A stretch of 64,000 nucleotides of DNA from Arenibacter sp. 6A1 (GTDB lineage: Bacteria > Bacteroidota > Bacteroidia > Flavobacteriales > Flavobacteriaceae): positions 234,256-298,255 of the forward strand of contig NZ_JAAXCQ010000004.1 of the NCBI RefSeq assembly GCF_012272855.1, read 5' to 3'. Positions 35,532-46,079 of the stretch are shown here, piece after piece. Position 1 is the stretch's first letter. The number at the start of each line of letters is the position of its first letter. Below the pieces are notes generated by a model. That model made no database searches. It was not told the origin of the DNA and saw nothing but the letters and a program-made list of their open reading frames with translations. The position numbers were made by a program, and so were the translations under genes.

Positions 35532-35616
35532 AATTTGGGCGTTCCCTCCTTCGTCGGGCGGGCACTTGGCTATATCCCTTGCGCTGCTACGGGGATGCCG
35601 CCGCGGTCCCTAACGC
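35532..35616 (+). repeat. 85-bp dispersed repeat, copy B
   Basis: An ungapped match to copies at 17325-17409 (8 differences) and 63488-63572 (10 differences). It begins AATTTGGGCGTTCCC and ends GGTCCCTAACGC. It is 67 bp behind the oxidoreductase stop and in its orientation, directly before the terminator of the convergent small gene. Confidence 0.85.
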
Positions 35617-35623
35617 AAAAAAA

Positions 35624-35652
35624 GCCACTGCTGAACAACTATCAGCAGTGGC
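35624..35652 (-). terminator. Intrinsic terminator of the 99-residue gene
   Basis: GCCACTGCTG (35624-35633) pairs perfectly with CAGCAGTGGC (35643-35652). On the minus strand it runs into a T-tract (the A-run 35617-35623). It abuts repeat copy B. Confidence 0.88.
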
Positions 35653-35689
35653 CTTTCATGAACTATTTGCGCACGGCAGTCCGCAATGC

Positions 35690-35989
35690 TTATTGCCTTA
35701 AAAAATACGTTACCATTATTTGTCGTTCCTCCTCTAAACTTACCTTTGGATAATCTCGACCAGCCCGTCGGTACCAATAGCCAGCATTAAACTTATCGCC
35801 TTCTTGTCTATGTAAATACCCATGAATCCAACTCCCCTCCATCGTATGTAAATCTTGTGCAATGTTGTGGGAAGCATTCCAATTCCCTTTTAAATCGTAC
35901 CACATTGCCCGTAAGGCTTCGGACCAAAATGAAGGTGGTGTATCAGCTTGTAAAGTGTCTTGGAATTCTTTAAAAGTTTTGGGCTTCAT
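35690..35989 (-). CDS. Conserved small protein of unknown function
   Basis: This 99-residue cytosolic protein has a high Trp and His content: PSFWSEALRAMWYDLKGNWNASHNIAQDL and SWIHGYLHRQEGD, then GYWYRRAGRDYP. It reads like a small all-helical domain with conserved aromatic/His positions. I cannot name a family and give no function. A strong terminator follows at 35624-35652. It starts 106 bp before the ligA stop (both minus), with its own untranslated gap. Confidence 0.8.
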   Translation of the reverse strand: MKPKTFKEFQDTLQADTPPSFWSEALRAMWYDLKGNWNASHNIAQDLHTMEGSWIHGYLHRQEGDKFNAGYWYRRAGRDYPKVSLEEERQIMVTYFLRQ

Positions 35990-36095
35990 TTTTATTTAAA
36001 TTTTTAATCTACTTATAAAAATTTCTGACAGTATCACCTACCAGAAAAAAACTGCGTTATTACTTCAATCCGTTCTAAGGTAGTTTCCCTATACC

Positions 36096-38090
<1,995 letters not shown>

Positions 38091-38199
38091 TTAAAAATGC
38101 TCCTTTTTCCCATGTTCAACACAGAAAAGGTTTTTAATTTTTCGTTCATAAAACAACAACCAAGTTTTCACTAAAGGGTCGTCATTTTCTTATATATCT

Positions 38200-39075
38200 T
38201 TATTGCTTTAACACGCCTTTCAGCATTCTGTCGTTTCCAAACATATCTTTACGGAGTTCTATATCCGTAAAACTAGCAGCCTCCAACAACTCTTGCGAGG
38301 CCTCCCCCAAATATTGGTTGATTTCAAAAAACAACACCCCTTCATTTTTTAAATGAGTAGTGGCAAATGCTGTTATCGTCCTATAAAACACCAACGGATC
38401 ATGGTCCGATACAAAAAGAGCCAAATTAGGCTCATGATCGAGCACATTGGCATTCATTTCTTTTTTTTCGAGTTCCCTAACATAAGGCGGATTAGAGACA
38501 ATAACATCAAAGGTGTCATCTAGGGTTTTCAATTGGAGTATATCGGAGTGTAAAAATTCAATTTCCACCTCATTATCCAAGGCGTTTTGCTTGGCTATTT
38601 TTAAGGCATCCTGAGAAACATCGAGCGCAAAAACCTTTGCTTCGCCAAGATTTTTAGCCAAGGAAATAGCAATGCATCCACTACCGGTCCCAATATCTAA
38701 AATCCGTATTGGCTCCTTAGGCTCCCTAGCATCTTCCTTTCTGATTCTCATGGTGTCTAGAATCCATTGCACCAGTTCTTCTGTTTCCGGCCTAGGAATC
38801 AATACATCCTGGGTCACGGAAAACTCCAAATCAAAAAAATGGGCCTTACCTAGAATATGTTGAATAGGGCGTTGCAATTTTAATTGACTCAATCCGGAAA
38901 ACAAAGAACCTTCTTCTGCCTTAGAGACCATCAAATTAGGCTCTAAGGCCAAAACAAATCTTTCTAACCCCAAATAATGTTCTATCATCATATAAAAAAA
39001 GCTATCTATCTCCTCTTTGGGATAAACAGTGCCAAGTTCTTGATGAAAAATATTTTTAATTTCTTTAAGCAGCAT
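38200..39075 (-). CDS. prmC: Release factor glutamine methyltransferase PrmC
   Basis: The 291-residue SAM-dependent enzyme methylates the GGQ glutamine of peptide-chain release factors. Motifs are LIPRPETEELVQWIL, ILDIGTGSGCIAISLAKNL (SAM site), and VSNPPYV, the NPPY motif for N-methylation of glutamine. The N-terminal helical domain and length are normal for PrmC. It lies 70 bp after the GNAT gene on the same strand. Confidence 0.95.
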   Translation of the reverse strand: MLLKEIKNIFHQELGTVYPKEEIDSFFYMMIEHYLGLERFVLALEPNLMVSKAEEGSLFSGLSQLKLQRPIQHILGKAHFFDLEFSVTQDVLIPRPETEELVQWILDTMRIRKEDAREPKEPIRILDIGTGSGCIAISLAKNLGEAKVFALDVSQDALKIAKQNALDNEVEIEFLHSDILQLKTLDDTFDVIVSNPPYVRELEKKEMNANVLDHEPNLALFVSDHDPLVFYRTITAFATTHLKNEGVLFFEINQYLGEASQELLEAASFTDIELRKDMFGNDRMLKGVLKQ

Positions 39076-39145
39076 AGCATAAGCGTTGTAATCGCCAAAT
39101 TTCGCCTTTCTATTTCATTTCTGCAATCAATAAGTAAACCACAGT

Positions 39146-39634
39146 TTAAGATAATTTCTTAAGCATCCAAACAGGACAAGAATAGTGACCTGTATTTCCC
39201 ATAGGCGATTCTAAATATTCAAATCCGGATGCAAGGTATAGTTTCTGGGCATCTTTCATAAAGGGCATGGTCTCTAAATAACATTGGTCAAAACCGTATT
39301 CTACAGCTTTCCGCATACATATTTCCATCATCTTACCCCCTAGACCCCGGCCTCTAGCTTCTTCCAAAAAATACATTTTTTGCAATTCACATACGTTCCC
39401 TTGGTAATTCTCTAGCGGGGCTATTCCTGCTCCCCCTATAATTTTTCCCCGGTCCTCCACCACAAAATAATCGGCTTTGGGTTGCTGATAATTTTCGAAC
39501 ATATGGTCTAAGGAACTATCCTCATAGGCAGTACCTACCTTAGGCACCCCCATATCTTCCAAAACTTTCCGGATTAACCCGGCTACCGCTTGGTTGTCTT
39601 CGGACTTTATTTCCCTTATAATTGCTGTGACCAT
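39146..39634 (-). CDS. GNAT-family N-acetyltransferase
   Basis: The 162-residue protein has the GNAT fold with the acetyl-CoA loop ELQKMYFLEEARGRGLGGKMMEICMRKAVEYGF, in which RGRGLGG is the Q/RxxGxG/A pyrophosphate site. DYFVVEDRGKIIGGAGIAPL precedes it. The substrate is unknown. The gene is divergent from ribD with 42 bp between starts, so the two share a tight regulatory region. Confidence 0.9.
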   Translation of the reverse strand: MVTAIIREIKSEDNQAVAGLIRKVLEDMGVPKVGTAYEDSSLDHMFENYQQPKADYFVVEDRGKIIGGAGIAPLENYQGNVCELQKMYFLEEARGRGLGGKMMEICMRKAVEYGFDQCYLETMPFMKDAQKLYLASGFEYLESPMGNTGHYSCPVWMLKKLS

Positions 39635-39664
39635 ATGGTTCTTATAACTATATAATTATTATGC

Positions 39665-39672
39665 TATTTTTG
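39665..39672 (+). promoter_or_regulatory. -7 promoter element for ribD
   Basis: TATTTTTG matches TAnnTTTG and ends 4 bp before the GTG start at 39677, so transcription would begin at or next to the start codon and give an almost leaderless mRNA. No -33 TTG is at the expected place. Confidence 0.45.
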
Positions 39673-39676
39673 TGAA

Positions 39677-40729
39677 GTGAAGATACATGAAAAATATATT
39701 TCCAGGTGCATTGAATTAGCTAAAAATGGCCTGGGCACAACCTTCCCCAACCCTATGGTAGGAAGTGTTATTGTGCATAACGACAAAATAATTGGCGAGG
39801 GCTATACGAGCCCTTATGGAGGTCCACATGCCGAAGTAAACGCCATTCTATCCGTTGCCGACCCTAGTGTACTGGCCGAGGCAACCATCTATGTAACCCT
39901 GGAACCTTGCTCCCATTTTGGCAAAACACCTCCTTGTGCCGACCTTATCTTAAAACATAAGATTCCAAAGGTGGTTATTGGTCTTTTAGACCCACATGAA
40001 AAAGTAGCTGGGAAAGGAATAGAGAAACTAAGAGCTGCAGGTTGCCATGTAAGTGTTGGCGTTTTGGAAAACCAGTGCAAGGACCATCATAAACGCTTTC
40101 TGACCTTCTACGATAAAAAACGCCCTTATATTATTTTAAAATGGGCCGAAACCAGTGACGGATATATAGCCCCTTCCCAAGAAAAAAGAAGCAGCACCCC
40201 AGAACCTTTTTGGATCACCAATTCATACTCACAACAAATGGTCCACCAATGGCGCTCTGAGGAACAAGCCATTTTAGTGGGTACCAACACCGCTTTGCAA
40301 GACAATCCTAAATTAGATATAAGGCATTGGAAGGGAAAAAACCCCATAAGAATAGTATTAGATAAAGCGCTTAAAATTCCACCCCATTACCATATGATGG
40401 ACGGCAGTGTAAAAACAATTGTCATCACCGCTGTGGAAGCAACAAACGCCCATCTTAAAGGCATAGACTACGAAATCATAGATTTCTCAGGGAATATCGC
40501 CCAACAAATTTGCGAGATACTTCACAAACATCAGATTTTAAGTGTTATTATTGAAGGAGGCAGCCGAACCCTGGAAACCTTTATTTCTGAAAATCTATGG
40601 GATGAAGCTCGGATTTTTATCGGTAAACCCGTTTTTGGAAAGGGACTAAAAGCCCCTATAATAAATGGGCGTCGACATTTTGAACAATATATTGACACGG
40701 ACAACTTAATTTTTCTAAAAAATGATTAA
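39677..40729 (+). CDS. ribD: Bifunctional riboflavin biosynthesis deaminase/reductase RibD
   Basis: The 350-residue enzyme deaminates and reduces the pyrimidine intermediate of riboflavin synthesis. The N-terminal deaminase has zinc ligands His51 (GGPHAEVNA, with Glu53), Cys78 and Cys87 (LEPCSHFGKTPPCAD); the C-terminal RibD_C reductase has VGTNTALQDNPKLDIR and IIEGGSRTLETFI. The start is GTG at 39677: no in-frame ATG precedes the deaminase core. A TAnnTTTG box lies 4 bp upstream. The next gene overlaps its end by 8 bp. No FMN riboswitch fits in the 42-bp leader. Confidence 0.95.
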   Translation: MKIHEKYISRCIELAKNGLGTTFPNPMVGSVIVHNDKIIGEGYTSPYGGPHAEVNAILSVADPSVLAEATIYVTLEPCSHFGKTPPCADLILKHKIPKVVIGLLDPHEKVAGKGIEKLRAAGCHVSVGVLENQCKDHHKRFLTFYDKKRPYIILKWAETSDGYIAPSQEKRSSTPEPFWITNSYSQQMVHQWRSEEQAILVGTNTALQDNPKLDIRHWKGKNPIRIVLDKALKIPPHYHMMDGSVKTIVITAVEATNAHLKGIDYEIIDFSGNIAQQICEILHKHQILSVIIEGGSRTLETFISENLWDEARIFIGKPVFGKGLKAPIINGRRHFEQYIDTDNLIFLKND

Positions 40730-41324
40730 AAACATCATCTTCGACTTTGGCGACATTTTCATTAACTTGGACAAACAAATTGTTTTTAAGGAAATGGAAA
40801 AACATGGGGTCCATGATTTTCTACCTAGGTTAACCCCCTTAAATGAAGCATTTGAAGTAGGCAGTATTGGCCCCGAAGAATTTCTAAACGAACTGCATTT
40901 ACATTTTCCCCAGGTTAGTCCTACGGAAATAAAAAGAATATGGAATTCCATGTTACTGGATTTTCCCGAGTATCGATTACAATTTCTTGAAGATTTGGTC
41001 AAACAACAAGATTACCGCTTGTTTCTACTTAGCAATACAAATGCCTTGCACATTCCTCATGTAGAACAACAAATGGGAAAACAACAATTTGAACGTTTTA
41101 GGAATTGTTTTGAGCAATTTTATCTATCTCATGAAATTAGATTAAGAAAACCAAACCAAGAAATTTTTGAGTTCGTACTGAATGAAAACAATTTAAAGCC
41201 TTCAGAAACATTTTTCATAGACGATTCCATAGAAAATACGTTGGCCGCATCACCACTTGGAATAAAAACCTGGAATCTTTTAGTTGGCAAGGAAGACATC
41301 ATCAGTTTAAAAGAAAGGCTTTAA
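40722..41324 (+). CDS. HAD-family phosphatase
   Basis: The 200-residue protein has the HAD motif I IFDFGDIFIN (nucleophile Asp9), motif II LFLLSNTNALHI and motif IV ETFFIDDSIENTLAASPLG, with an alpha-helical cap between them. It belongs to the YihX-like HAD subclass. The phosphate substrate cannot be inferred; being coupled to ribD suggests it could dephosphorylate the RibD product, a step that HAD enzymes supply in other bacteria, but this is an inference. The start overlaps ribD by 8 bp and the transporter gene begins 1 bp after its stop. Confidence 0.9.
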   Translation: MIKNIIFDFGDIFINLDKQIVFKEMEKHGVHDFLPRLTPLNEAFEVGSIGPEEFLNELHLHFPQVSPTEIKRIWNSMLLDFPEYRLQFLEDLVKQQDYRLFLLSNTNALHIPHVEQQMGKQQFERFRNCFEQFYLSHEIRLRKPNQEIFEFVLNENNLKPSETFFIDDSIENTLAASPLGIKTWNLLVGKEDIISLKERL

Positions 41325-41325
41325 A

Positions 41326-42189
41326 ATGGTTGATTTAGCGTTAAGTGTTATTTTCTCAAGCCTAATTTTTGTCATTTTTAAATTATTTAGGAAATACGAA
41401 ATAGAAACACTTTACGCTATTATCACCAATTATTTTGTAGCGTGTATTGTAGGGTTACTATTTTATCAAAAGAATATCACCTATGCTGAGATTCCACAAA
41501 AACCATGGTTTTTGGGCACCCTGCTCCTTGGTTTTTTATTTATTCTCGTTTTTAACCTTATGGCCGCCACTTCCCAAAAGAGCGGCGTATCGGTGGCTTC
41601 GGTGGCCACCAAAATGTCTTTGGTGATCCCGGTATTGTTCAGCGTTGTTTTTTATAATGAAAAGCTTTCCATTCTTAAAATCATTGGTATCGTTCTAGCC
41701 CTTGCTGCGGTCTATTTTGTATCGGTTAAAGAAAAGGGGCTTAAAATCGATAAAAGAGTTCTAATTCTCCCTTTATCCGTTTTTATCGGTTCTGGGGTCA
41801 TTGACACTAGTATAAAGTACTTAGAATCGAGTTGGGTTCCCCAGGAAGAGTTTCCATTGTTCTCAGCTGCTGTTTTTGCTTCTGCTGCCGGCATTGGCTT
41901 TATATACATAGTGATTAAATCTTTTAGATCAAAGATTTCCATCAATTTAAAAAACGTCCTAGCTGGGGTATGCCTTGGGGTTCCAAATTACTTTTCGGTA
42001 TATTTTTTATTAAACGCCTTACAACATGAAAGTTTGAGTACGGCAACCGTGTTTACCATAAATAATGTTGCCATAGTTATGTTGTCTACTCTCTTGGGAA
42101 TTCTCTTGTTTAAGGAACATATTAGCAAAAAAAATTGGGCAGGAATAGCACTAGCAGTTGCCAGTATCTTTTTAGTTGCGTTATTTTGA
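41326..42189 (+). CDS. EamA-type (DMT) membrane transporter
   Basis: The 287-residue protein has about ten predicted membrane helices and the two-fold EamA-type repeat (SQKSGVSVASVATKMSLVIPVLFSVVFYNEKLS and FTINNVAIVMLSTLLGILLFKEHISKKNWAG). EamA proteins export or import metabolites in the drug/metabolite transporter superfamily. The substrate is not readable. It begins 1 bp after the HAD gene and its end lies 8 bp before yigZ, so ribD-HAD-transporter-yigZ look like one operon. Confidence 0.88.
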   Translation: MVDLALSVIFSSLIFVIFKLFRKYEIETLYAIITNYFVACIVGLLFYQKNITYAEIPQKPWFLGTLLLGFLFILVFNLMAATSQKSGVSVASVATKMSLVIPVLFSVVFYNEKLSILKIIGIVLALAAVYFVSVKEKGLKIDKRVLILPLSVFIGSGVIDTSIKYLESSWVPQEEFPLFSAAVFASAAGIGFIYIVIKSFRSKISINLKNVLAGVCLGVPNYFSVYFLLNALQHESLSTATVFTINNVAIVMLSTLLGILLFKEHISKKNWAGIALAVASIFLVALF

Positions 42190-42197
42190 AGATTCTT

Positions 42198-42806
42198 ATG
42201 GAAACAGACACCTACAAAACCCTAGACACTCCTTCGACTGAAATCCTATTCAAGGAGAAAAAAAGCAAATTTTTCGGATACGCCTTTCCGATAGAGAACG
42301 AGGACGATGTAAAAACTATTATTGAAGACCTCAGAAAAATGCACCATACTGCCAACCATGTTTGTTATGCATGGCAATTAGGGGTAGAACAAATCAGGTA
42401 CCGTGCCAATGATGACGGCGAGCCTAATAATAGCGCAGGGATGCCTATTTACGGCCAGATACAATCTTTTGGGGTCACCAATGTGCTTGTTGCCGTAGCC
42501 AGAATCTTCGGAGGCACAAAGCTAGGGGTGGGCGGACTGATAAGCGCTTATAAGACCGCTGCCCAAATGACACTAGATACTGCCGTAATCGTAGAGAAAA
42601 CATTAAAACAGGAATTTGTCCTTCATTTTGACTATCCGGAAATGGATAAAGTTATGCGCACCATTAAGCAGCAGCAGCTCGAAATAATTTCACAAGAAAT
42701 GACCATGAAGTGTAAGATCCGATTGTCAGTAAGAAAACAGGATGCACCACGCGTAGAAAAAATATTTTCATTAATGCATCCTGTAAAAATAGTTCAGGAT
42801 ACTTAG
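42198..42806 (+). CDS. YigZ/IMPACT-family protein
   Basis: From ATG 42198 it has 202 residues: an N-terminal UPF0029 domain (KEKKSKFFGYAFPI, HTANHVCYAWQLG, RYRANDDGEPNNSAGMPIYG, GVTNVLVAVARIFGGTKLGVGGLISAYKTAA) and a C-terminal small domain of two beta-alpha units. Related proteins (YigZ, IMPACT) are linked to translation control; the reaction is unknown. The frame is open from 42135, inside the transporter gene, but the conserved core starts after 42198. Its stop overlaps the convergent thioesterase by 4 bp. Confidence 0.93.
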   Translation: METDTYKTLDTPSTEILFKEKKSKFFGYAFPIENEDDVKTIIEDLRKMHHTANHVCYAWQLGVEQIRYRANDDGEPNNSAGMPIYGQIQSFGVTNVLVAVARIFGGTKLGVGGLISAYKTAAQMTLDTAVIVEKTLKQEFVLHFDYPEMDKVMRTIKQQQLEIISQEMTMKCKIRLSVRKQDAPRVEKIFSLMHPVKIVQDT

Positions 42807-43210
42807 GGCTTCAATTTTTCTAAAATATAATCGGGACATCTCATCGGTTTATTTGCCTTCATATCTATAAAAGCCAAAACGGTATTAGCCTCTATCAACA
42901 ACTCTTTGTCTTGGTTATAGATTTTATAGTCAAACTCTATTTTCACCATAGGTGTTTTTTTCAAGATGGTAACCACGGTAATAAGGTCGTCGTATAAGGC
43001 CGATTTCTTAAAATTTATATTCAATGACACCACTGGGAGCATAACACCGTTAGCCTCCATCTTTTTATAGGACACTCCTATTTTCCTTAACCACTCTACT
43101 CTACCCATTTCCAGGTATTGGGCGTAATTTCCGTGGTACACCACTCCCATTTGGTCTGTCTCACCATATCTAACCCTGAAAGAAATTTCGTCGTACTTCA
43201 TAATAATCAT
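42803..43210 (-). CDS. Acyl-CoA thioesterase (hotdog fold)
   Basis: The 135-residue protein is a single hotdog domain of the 4-hydroxybenzoyl-CoA thioesterase/YbgC type: RVRYGETDQMGVVYHGNYAQYLEMGRVEWLR contains the family Asp and HxNY motif. It should hydrolyse acyl-CoA thioesters in the cytosol; the chain specificity is unknown. It starts at ATG 43210 or, as likely, ATG 43201 (three residues shorter). It is convergent with yigZ and divergent from dnaA. Confidence 0.9.
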   Translation of the reverse strand: MIIMKYDEISFRVRYGETDQMGVVYHGNYAQYLEMGRVEWLRKIGVSYKKMEANGVMLPVVSLNINFKKSALYDDLITVVTILKKTPMVKIEFDYKIYNQDKELLIEANTVLAFIDMKANKPMRCPDYILEKLKP

Positions 43211-43401
43211 TATTATTTTTGATATCTTTAAAAGGAGCCGAAATTGGCATCCGGCATGGGGAAAAAAAACAAGATATTCAACCCCTTTTCAATTTTTTTC
43301 TTAGAATAATTGTTCACATATTTGCCTAACGTGATAGCGCTGCAAAACAAAGCAAAATATCAACAATATTTACAATAACAACAAAAAAGAGGATTTTAAA
43401 A

Positions 43402-44826
43402 ATGAGTGTTACTGCAACTTCCGTATGGAACAATTGTTTGAGCTTTATTAAGGACAATATCCAGCCGCAGGCATTCAAAACTTGGTTTGAGCCGATTAAA
43501 CCTATAAAGCTATCCGACAACGCTTTAAGTGTACAAGTTCCAAGCAAATTCTTTTACGAGTGGCTCGAAGAGCACTATGTAAAGCTTTTAAAAGTTTCCC
43601 TTACAAAAGAATTAGGAGAAACCGCAAAATTGGTATATATTATCAAAATGGAAAATACTTATGGTAATCGTGAGCCTTTTACAGAAAAAATACCAAGCGC
43701 TAACAGATCGCGCGTTGAGCCACAAGAGCTCGATGTTGCTATAAAATCAAAAAATCCGGAATTAAAAAATCCATTTGTGATTCCTGGCATTCGAAATATA
43801 AAAATCGAATCCCAATTAAACCCAAATTATAGTTTTGATAATTTTCTGGAAGGAGACGCTAACAGACTAGCAAGATCTGCCGGTATGGCCGTTGCCAATA
43901 AACCAGGAGGCACCTCTTTTAACCCTTTATTAATTTTTGGAGGCGTTGGACTAGGAAAAACCCATTTAGTACATGCTATAGGGGTCGAAATAAAAGACAA
44001 GTATCCTGAGAAAACAGTACTTTATATCTCTGCCGAGAAATTTACACAACAATATATAGAATCTGTAAAGAAGAATACTAGGAACGATTTTATCCACTTC
44101 TACCAATTGATAGATGTCCTAGTTATAGATGACGTACAGTTTTTATCCGGAAAATCGGGTACACAAGATGTATTCTTCCATATATTCAACCACTTGCACC
44201 AAAATGGAAAGCAAGTAATTTTGACTTCGGACAAAGCTCCTGTGGATATGCAGGATATTGAACAACGCCTATTATCACGTTTTAAGTGGGGACTGTCTGC
44301 AGAATTGCAAACACCAGGTTATGAAACTAGGATTTCCATTTTAAAAAACAAGCTGTATCGTGATGGCGTTGAAATGCCAGAGGAAATTATTGAATATGTA
44401 GCCAAACATATAAAATCTAATATCAGAGAGCTAGAAGGTGCGATTATTTCATTAATAGCCCAATCTTCCTTCAACAAAAAAGAAGTTACTTTAGAGTTAG
44501 CACAATTCGTAGTAGAAAAGTTTGTTAAGAATACGAAGAGAGAAGTTTCTATCGACTATATCCAAAAGGTAGTTTCAGATTATTTTGAGATGGATGTCAG
44601 CACATTACAGTCAAAAACTAGAAAGAGACACATCGTACAAGCAAGACAACTAGCCATGTTTTTTGCAAAAAAATTCACAAAAGCTTCTTTGGCTAGTATA
44701 GGTTCCCAGATCGGAAAAAGAGACCATGCCACTGTATTGCACGCTTGTAAAACAGTTGATAACTTGGCGGAAACCGACAAGCAGTTCAAAAAATACATTG
44801 AAGATTTAAGCAAAAAATTCTCATAA
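43402..44826 (+). CDS. dnaA: Chromosomal replication initiator DnaA
   Basis: The 474-residue protein has the N-terminal domain I (WNNCLSFIKDNIQPQAFKTWF), the AAA+ domain III with Walker A GGVGLGKT (180-187) and Walker B LVIDDVQFLSGK, and the DNA-binding domain IV with KRDHATVLHACKTVDNL. Normal length and order. It opens the replication origin and also acts as a transcription factor. The 191-bp leader has one near-match to a DnaA box (TTGTTCACA, 43312-43320) but no cluster, and dnaN does not follow. The LMW phosphatase gene starts 12 bp after its stop. Confidence 0.97.
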   Translation: MSVTATSVWNNCLSFIKDNIQPQAFKTWFEPIKPIKLSDNALSVQVPSKFFYEWLEEHYVKLLKVSLTKELGETAKLVYIIKMENTYGNREPFTEKIPSANRSRVEPQELDVAIKSKNPELKNPFVIPGIRNIKIESQLNPNYSFDNFLEGDANRLARSAGMAVANKPGGTSFNPLLIFGGVGLGKTHLVHAIGVEIKDKYPEKTVLYISAEKFTQQYIESVKKNTRNDFIHFYQLIDVLVIDDVQFLSGKSGTQDVFFHIFNHLHQNGKQVILTSDKAPVDMQDIEQRLLSRFKWGLSAELQTPGYETRISILKNKLYRDGVEMPEEIIEYVAKHIKSNIRELEGAIISLIAQSSFNKKEVTLELAQFVVEKFVKNTKREVSIDYIQKVVSDYFEMDVSTLQSKTRKRHIVQARQLAMFFAKKFTKASLASIGSQIGKRDHATVLHACKTVDNLAETDKQFKKYIEDLSKKFS

Positions 44827-44838
44827 ACAAGGCATTCC

Positions 44839-45297
44839 ATGAAAACCAAAATTCTAATGGTTTGCCTTGGTAATATTTGCAGGTCACCCTTGGCAGAAGG
44901 CATTCTTACCGACAAATTAGACCCTAATAACGTATTTGTAGATTCTGCTGGCACTGCCGGCTATCATCTTGAAAAAAGTCCCGACCCCCGATCTATTGCC
45001 ATAGCAAGAAAGTACGGGATCGATATCAGTCAACAACGGTGCCGAAAATTCGATGTCTCAGACTTTGAGTTATTCGATCACATCTATGTTATGGACAAGA
45101 GTAATTATAAGGACATCATGGCCTTGACCAAGAACGATAAGGATCGAAAAAAAGTAAGCCTTTTATTAAAACATATAGACAGTAACTTACACGAGGTTCC
45201 CGACCCCTATTACGGTGGAGACGAAGGCTTTGAACAGGTTTATCATTTAATTGACAAGGCCTGCACTATAATAGCCAAAGAGTTAAATGCAAAATAA
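44839..45297 (+). CDS. Low-molecular-weight protein tyrosine phosphatase
   Basis: The 152-residue enzyme starts MKTKILMVCLGNICRSPLAEG with the P-loop C(x5)R: Cys9 nucleophile and Arg15. The acid Asp is in EVPDPYYGGDEGF. These are the LMW-PTP hallmarks. It removes phosphate from protein tyrosines (or arginines in other families) in the cytosol. It lies 12 bp after dnaA and 9 bp before the methyltransferase gene, so the three appear cotranscribed. Confidence 0.94.
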   Translation: MKTKILMVCLGNICRSPLAEGILTDKLDPNNVFVDSAGTAGYHLEKSPDPRSIAIARKYGIDISQQRCRKFDVSDFELFDHIYVMDKSNYKDIMALTKNDKDRKKVSLLLKHIDSNLHEVPDPYYGGDEGFEQVYHLIDKACTIIAKELNAK

Positions 45298-45306
45298 CAG
45301 CAACAA

Positions 45307-46029
45307 ATGGAACAAAACACAAACAGAAGAGGTAGATTATTTTTAATCCCCACTACCCTGGGCGACAACGAACCTCTTGAGGTTTTACCCATTTCGATAA
45401 AAAGAACCATTGAGGAAGTTGACCACTATATTGTAGAGAACGAAAAAACAGCCAGGCATTTCATAAAAAAAATTAGCCCTAAAAAGTCCCAACCAAGCTT
45501 ACAGTTAAATTTACTGAATAAATTTACCCCTCCCGAAATTCTGCCTACTTTCTTAGATCCATGCATCGATGGTTTGGATGTGGGTATTTTATCGGAAGCC
45601 GGGTGCCCTGGCATTGCAGATCCCGGAGCAGACATCGTTGCTATTGCCCATCAAAAAGGCATACAAGTTGTTCCCTTGGTTGGCCCATCTTCTATTTTAC
45701 TAGCTTTAATGGCCAGTGGTCTTAACGGTCAAAGCTTTGCCTTTAACGGCTATTTACCGATTGAATCTGGCGAAAGAAAGAAGAGTATCAAGAAATATGA
45801 GAAGACTTCTCGCGACTTTAACCAATCTCAAATATTTATAGAAACTCCTTATAGGAACAATAAATTATTTGAAGAATTATTAAAGACCCTTTCCGAAAAT
45901 ACTCAAATTTGTATTGGTACCGATATCACTTTACCTACAGAGTACATTAAAACCAAAACGGTAAGAGAGTGGGGAAAAGCAAAACTGGAACTCCATAAAA
46001 GACCTACGATATTTATCATCCACGCATAA
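45307..46029 (+). CDS. RsmI-like SAM-dependent methyltransferase
   Basis: The 240-residue protein belongs to the tetrapyrrole methylase/RsmI group: GRLFLIPTTLGDNEPLEVLP, a middle with VGILSEAGCPGIADPGADIVAIAHQKGIQVVPLVGPSSILLALMASG, which matches the RsmI SEAGCPGIADPG type, and IFIETPYRNNKLFEELL. It is shorter and more divergent than E. coli RsmI (286 residues), and lacks its C-terminal extension. It probably methylates RNA (16S rRNA C1402 ribose if RsmI-like), but a distinct target is possible. Confidence 0.85.
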   Translation: MEQNTNRRGRLFLIPTTLGDNEPLEVLPISIKRTIEEVDHYIVENEKTARHFIKKISPKKSQPSLQLNLLNKFTPPEILPTFLDPCIDGLDVGILSEAGCPGIADPGADIVAIAHQKGIQVVPLVGPSSILLALMASGLNGQSFAFNGYLPIESGERKKSIKKYEKTSRDFNQSQIFIETPYRNNKLFEELLKTLSENTQICIGTDITLPTEYIKTKTVREWGKAKLELHKRPTIFIIHA

Positions 46030-46033
46030 AAAA

Positions 46034-46064
46034 AAGCCTTAACAATAAAAGTTAAGGCTTTTTT
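46034..46064. terminator. Bidirectional terminator after the RsmI-like gene
   Basis: AAGCCTTAAC (46034-46043) pairs with GTTAAGGCTT (46051-46060), flanked by A-run upstream and T-run downstream. It serves the plus-strand dnaA operon and may also serve the convergent gene ending at 46080. Confidence 0.9.
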
Positions 46065-46079
46065 ATTTTATTCATTTCA

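Noticed and set aside
39635..39676. FMN riboswitch ahead of ribD
   Set aside because: The space between the divergent start codons is only 42 bp; the element needs more than 100 nt.
43211..43401. Possible replication origin next to dnaA
   Set aside because: Only one imperfect DnaA-box-like word (TTGTTCACA) is present, no cluster of boxes or AT-rich unwinding repeats, and dnaN does not follow. Skew could not be computed here.
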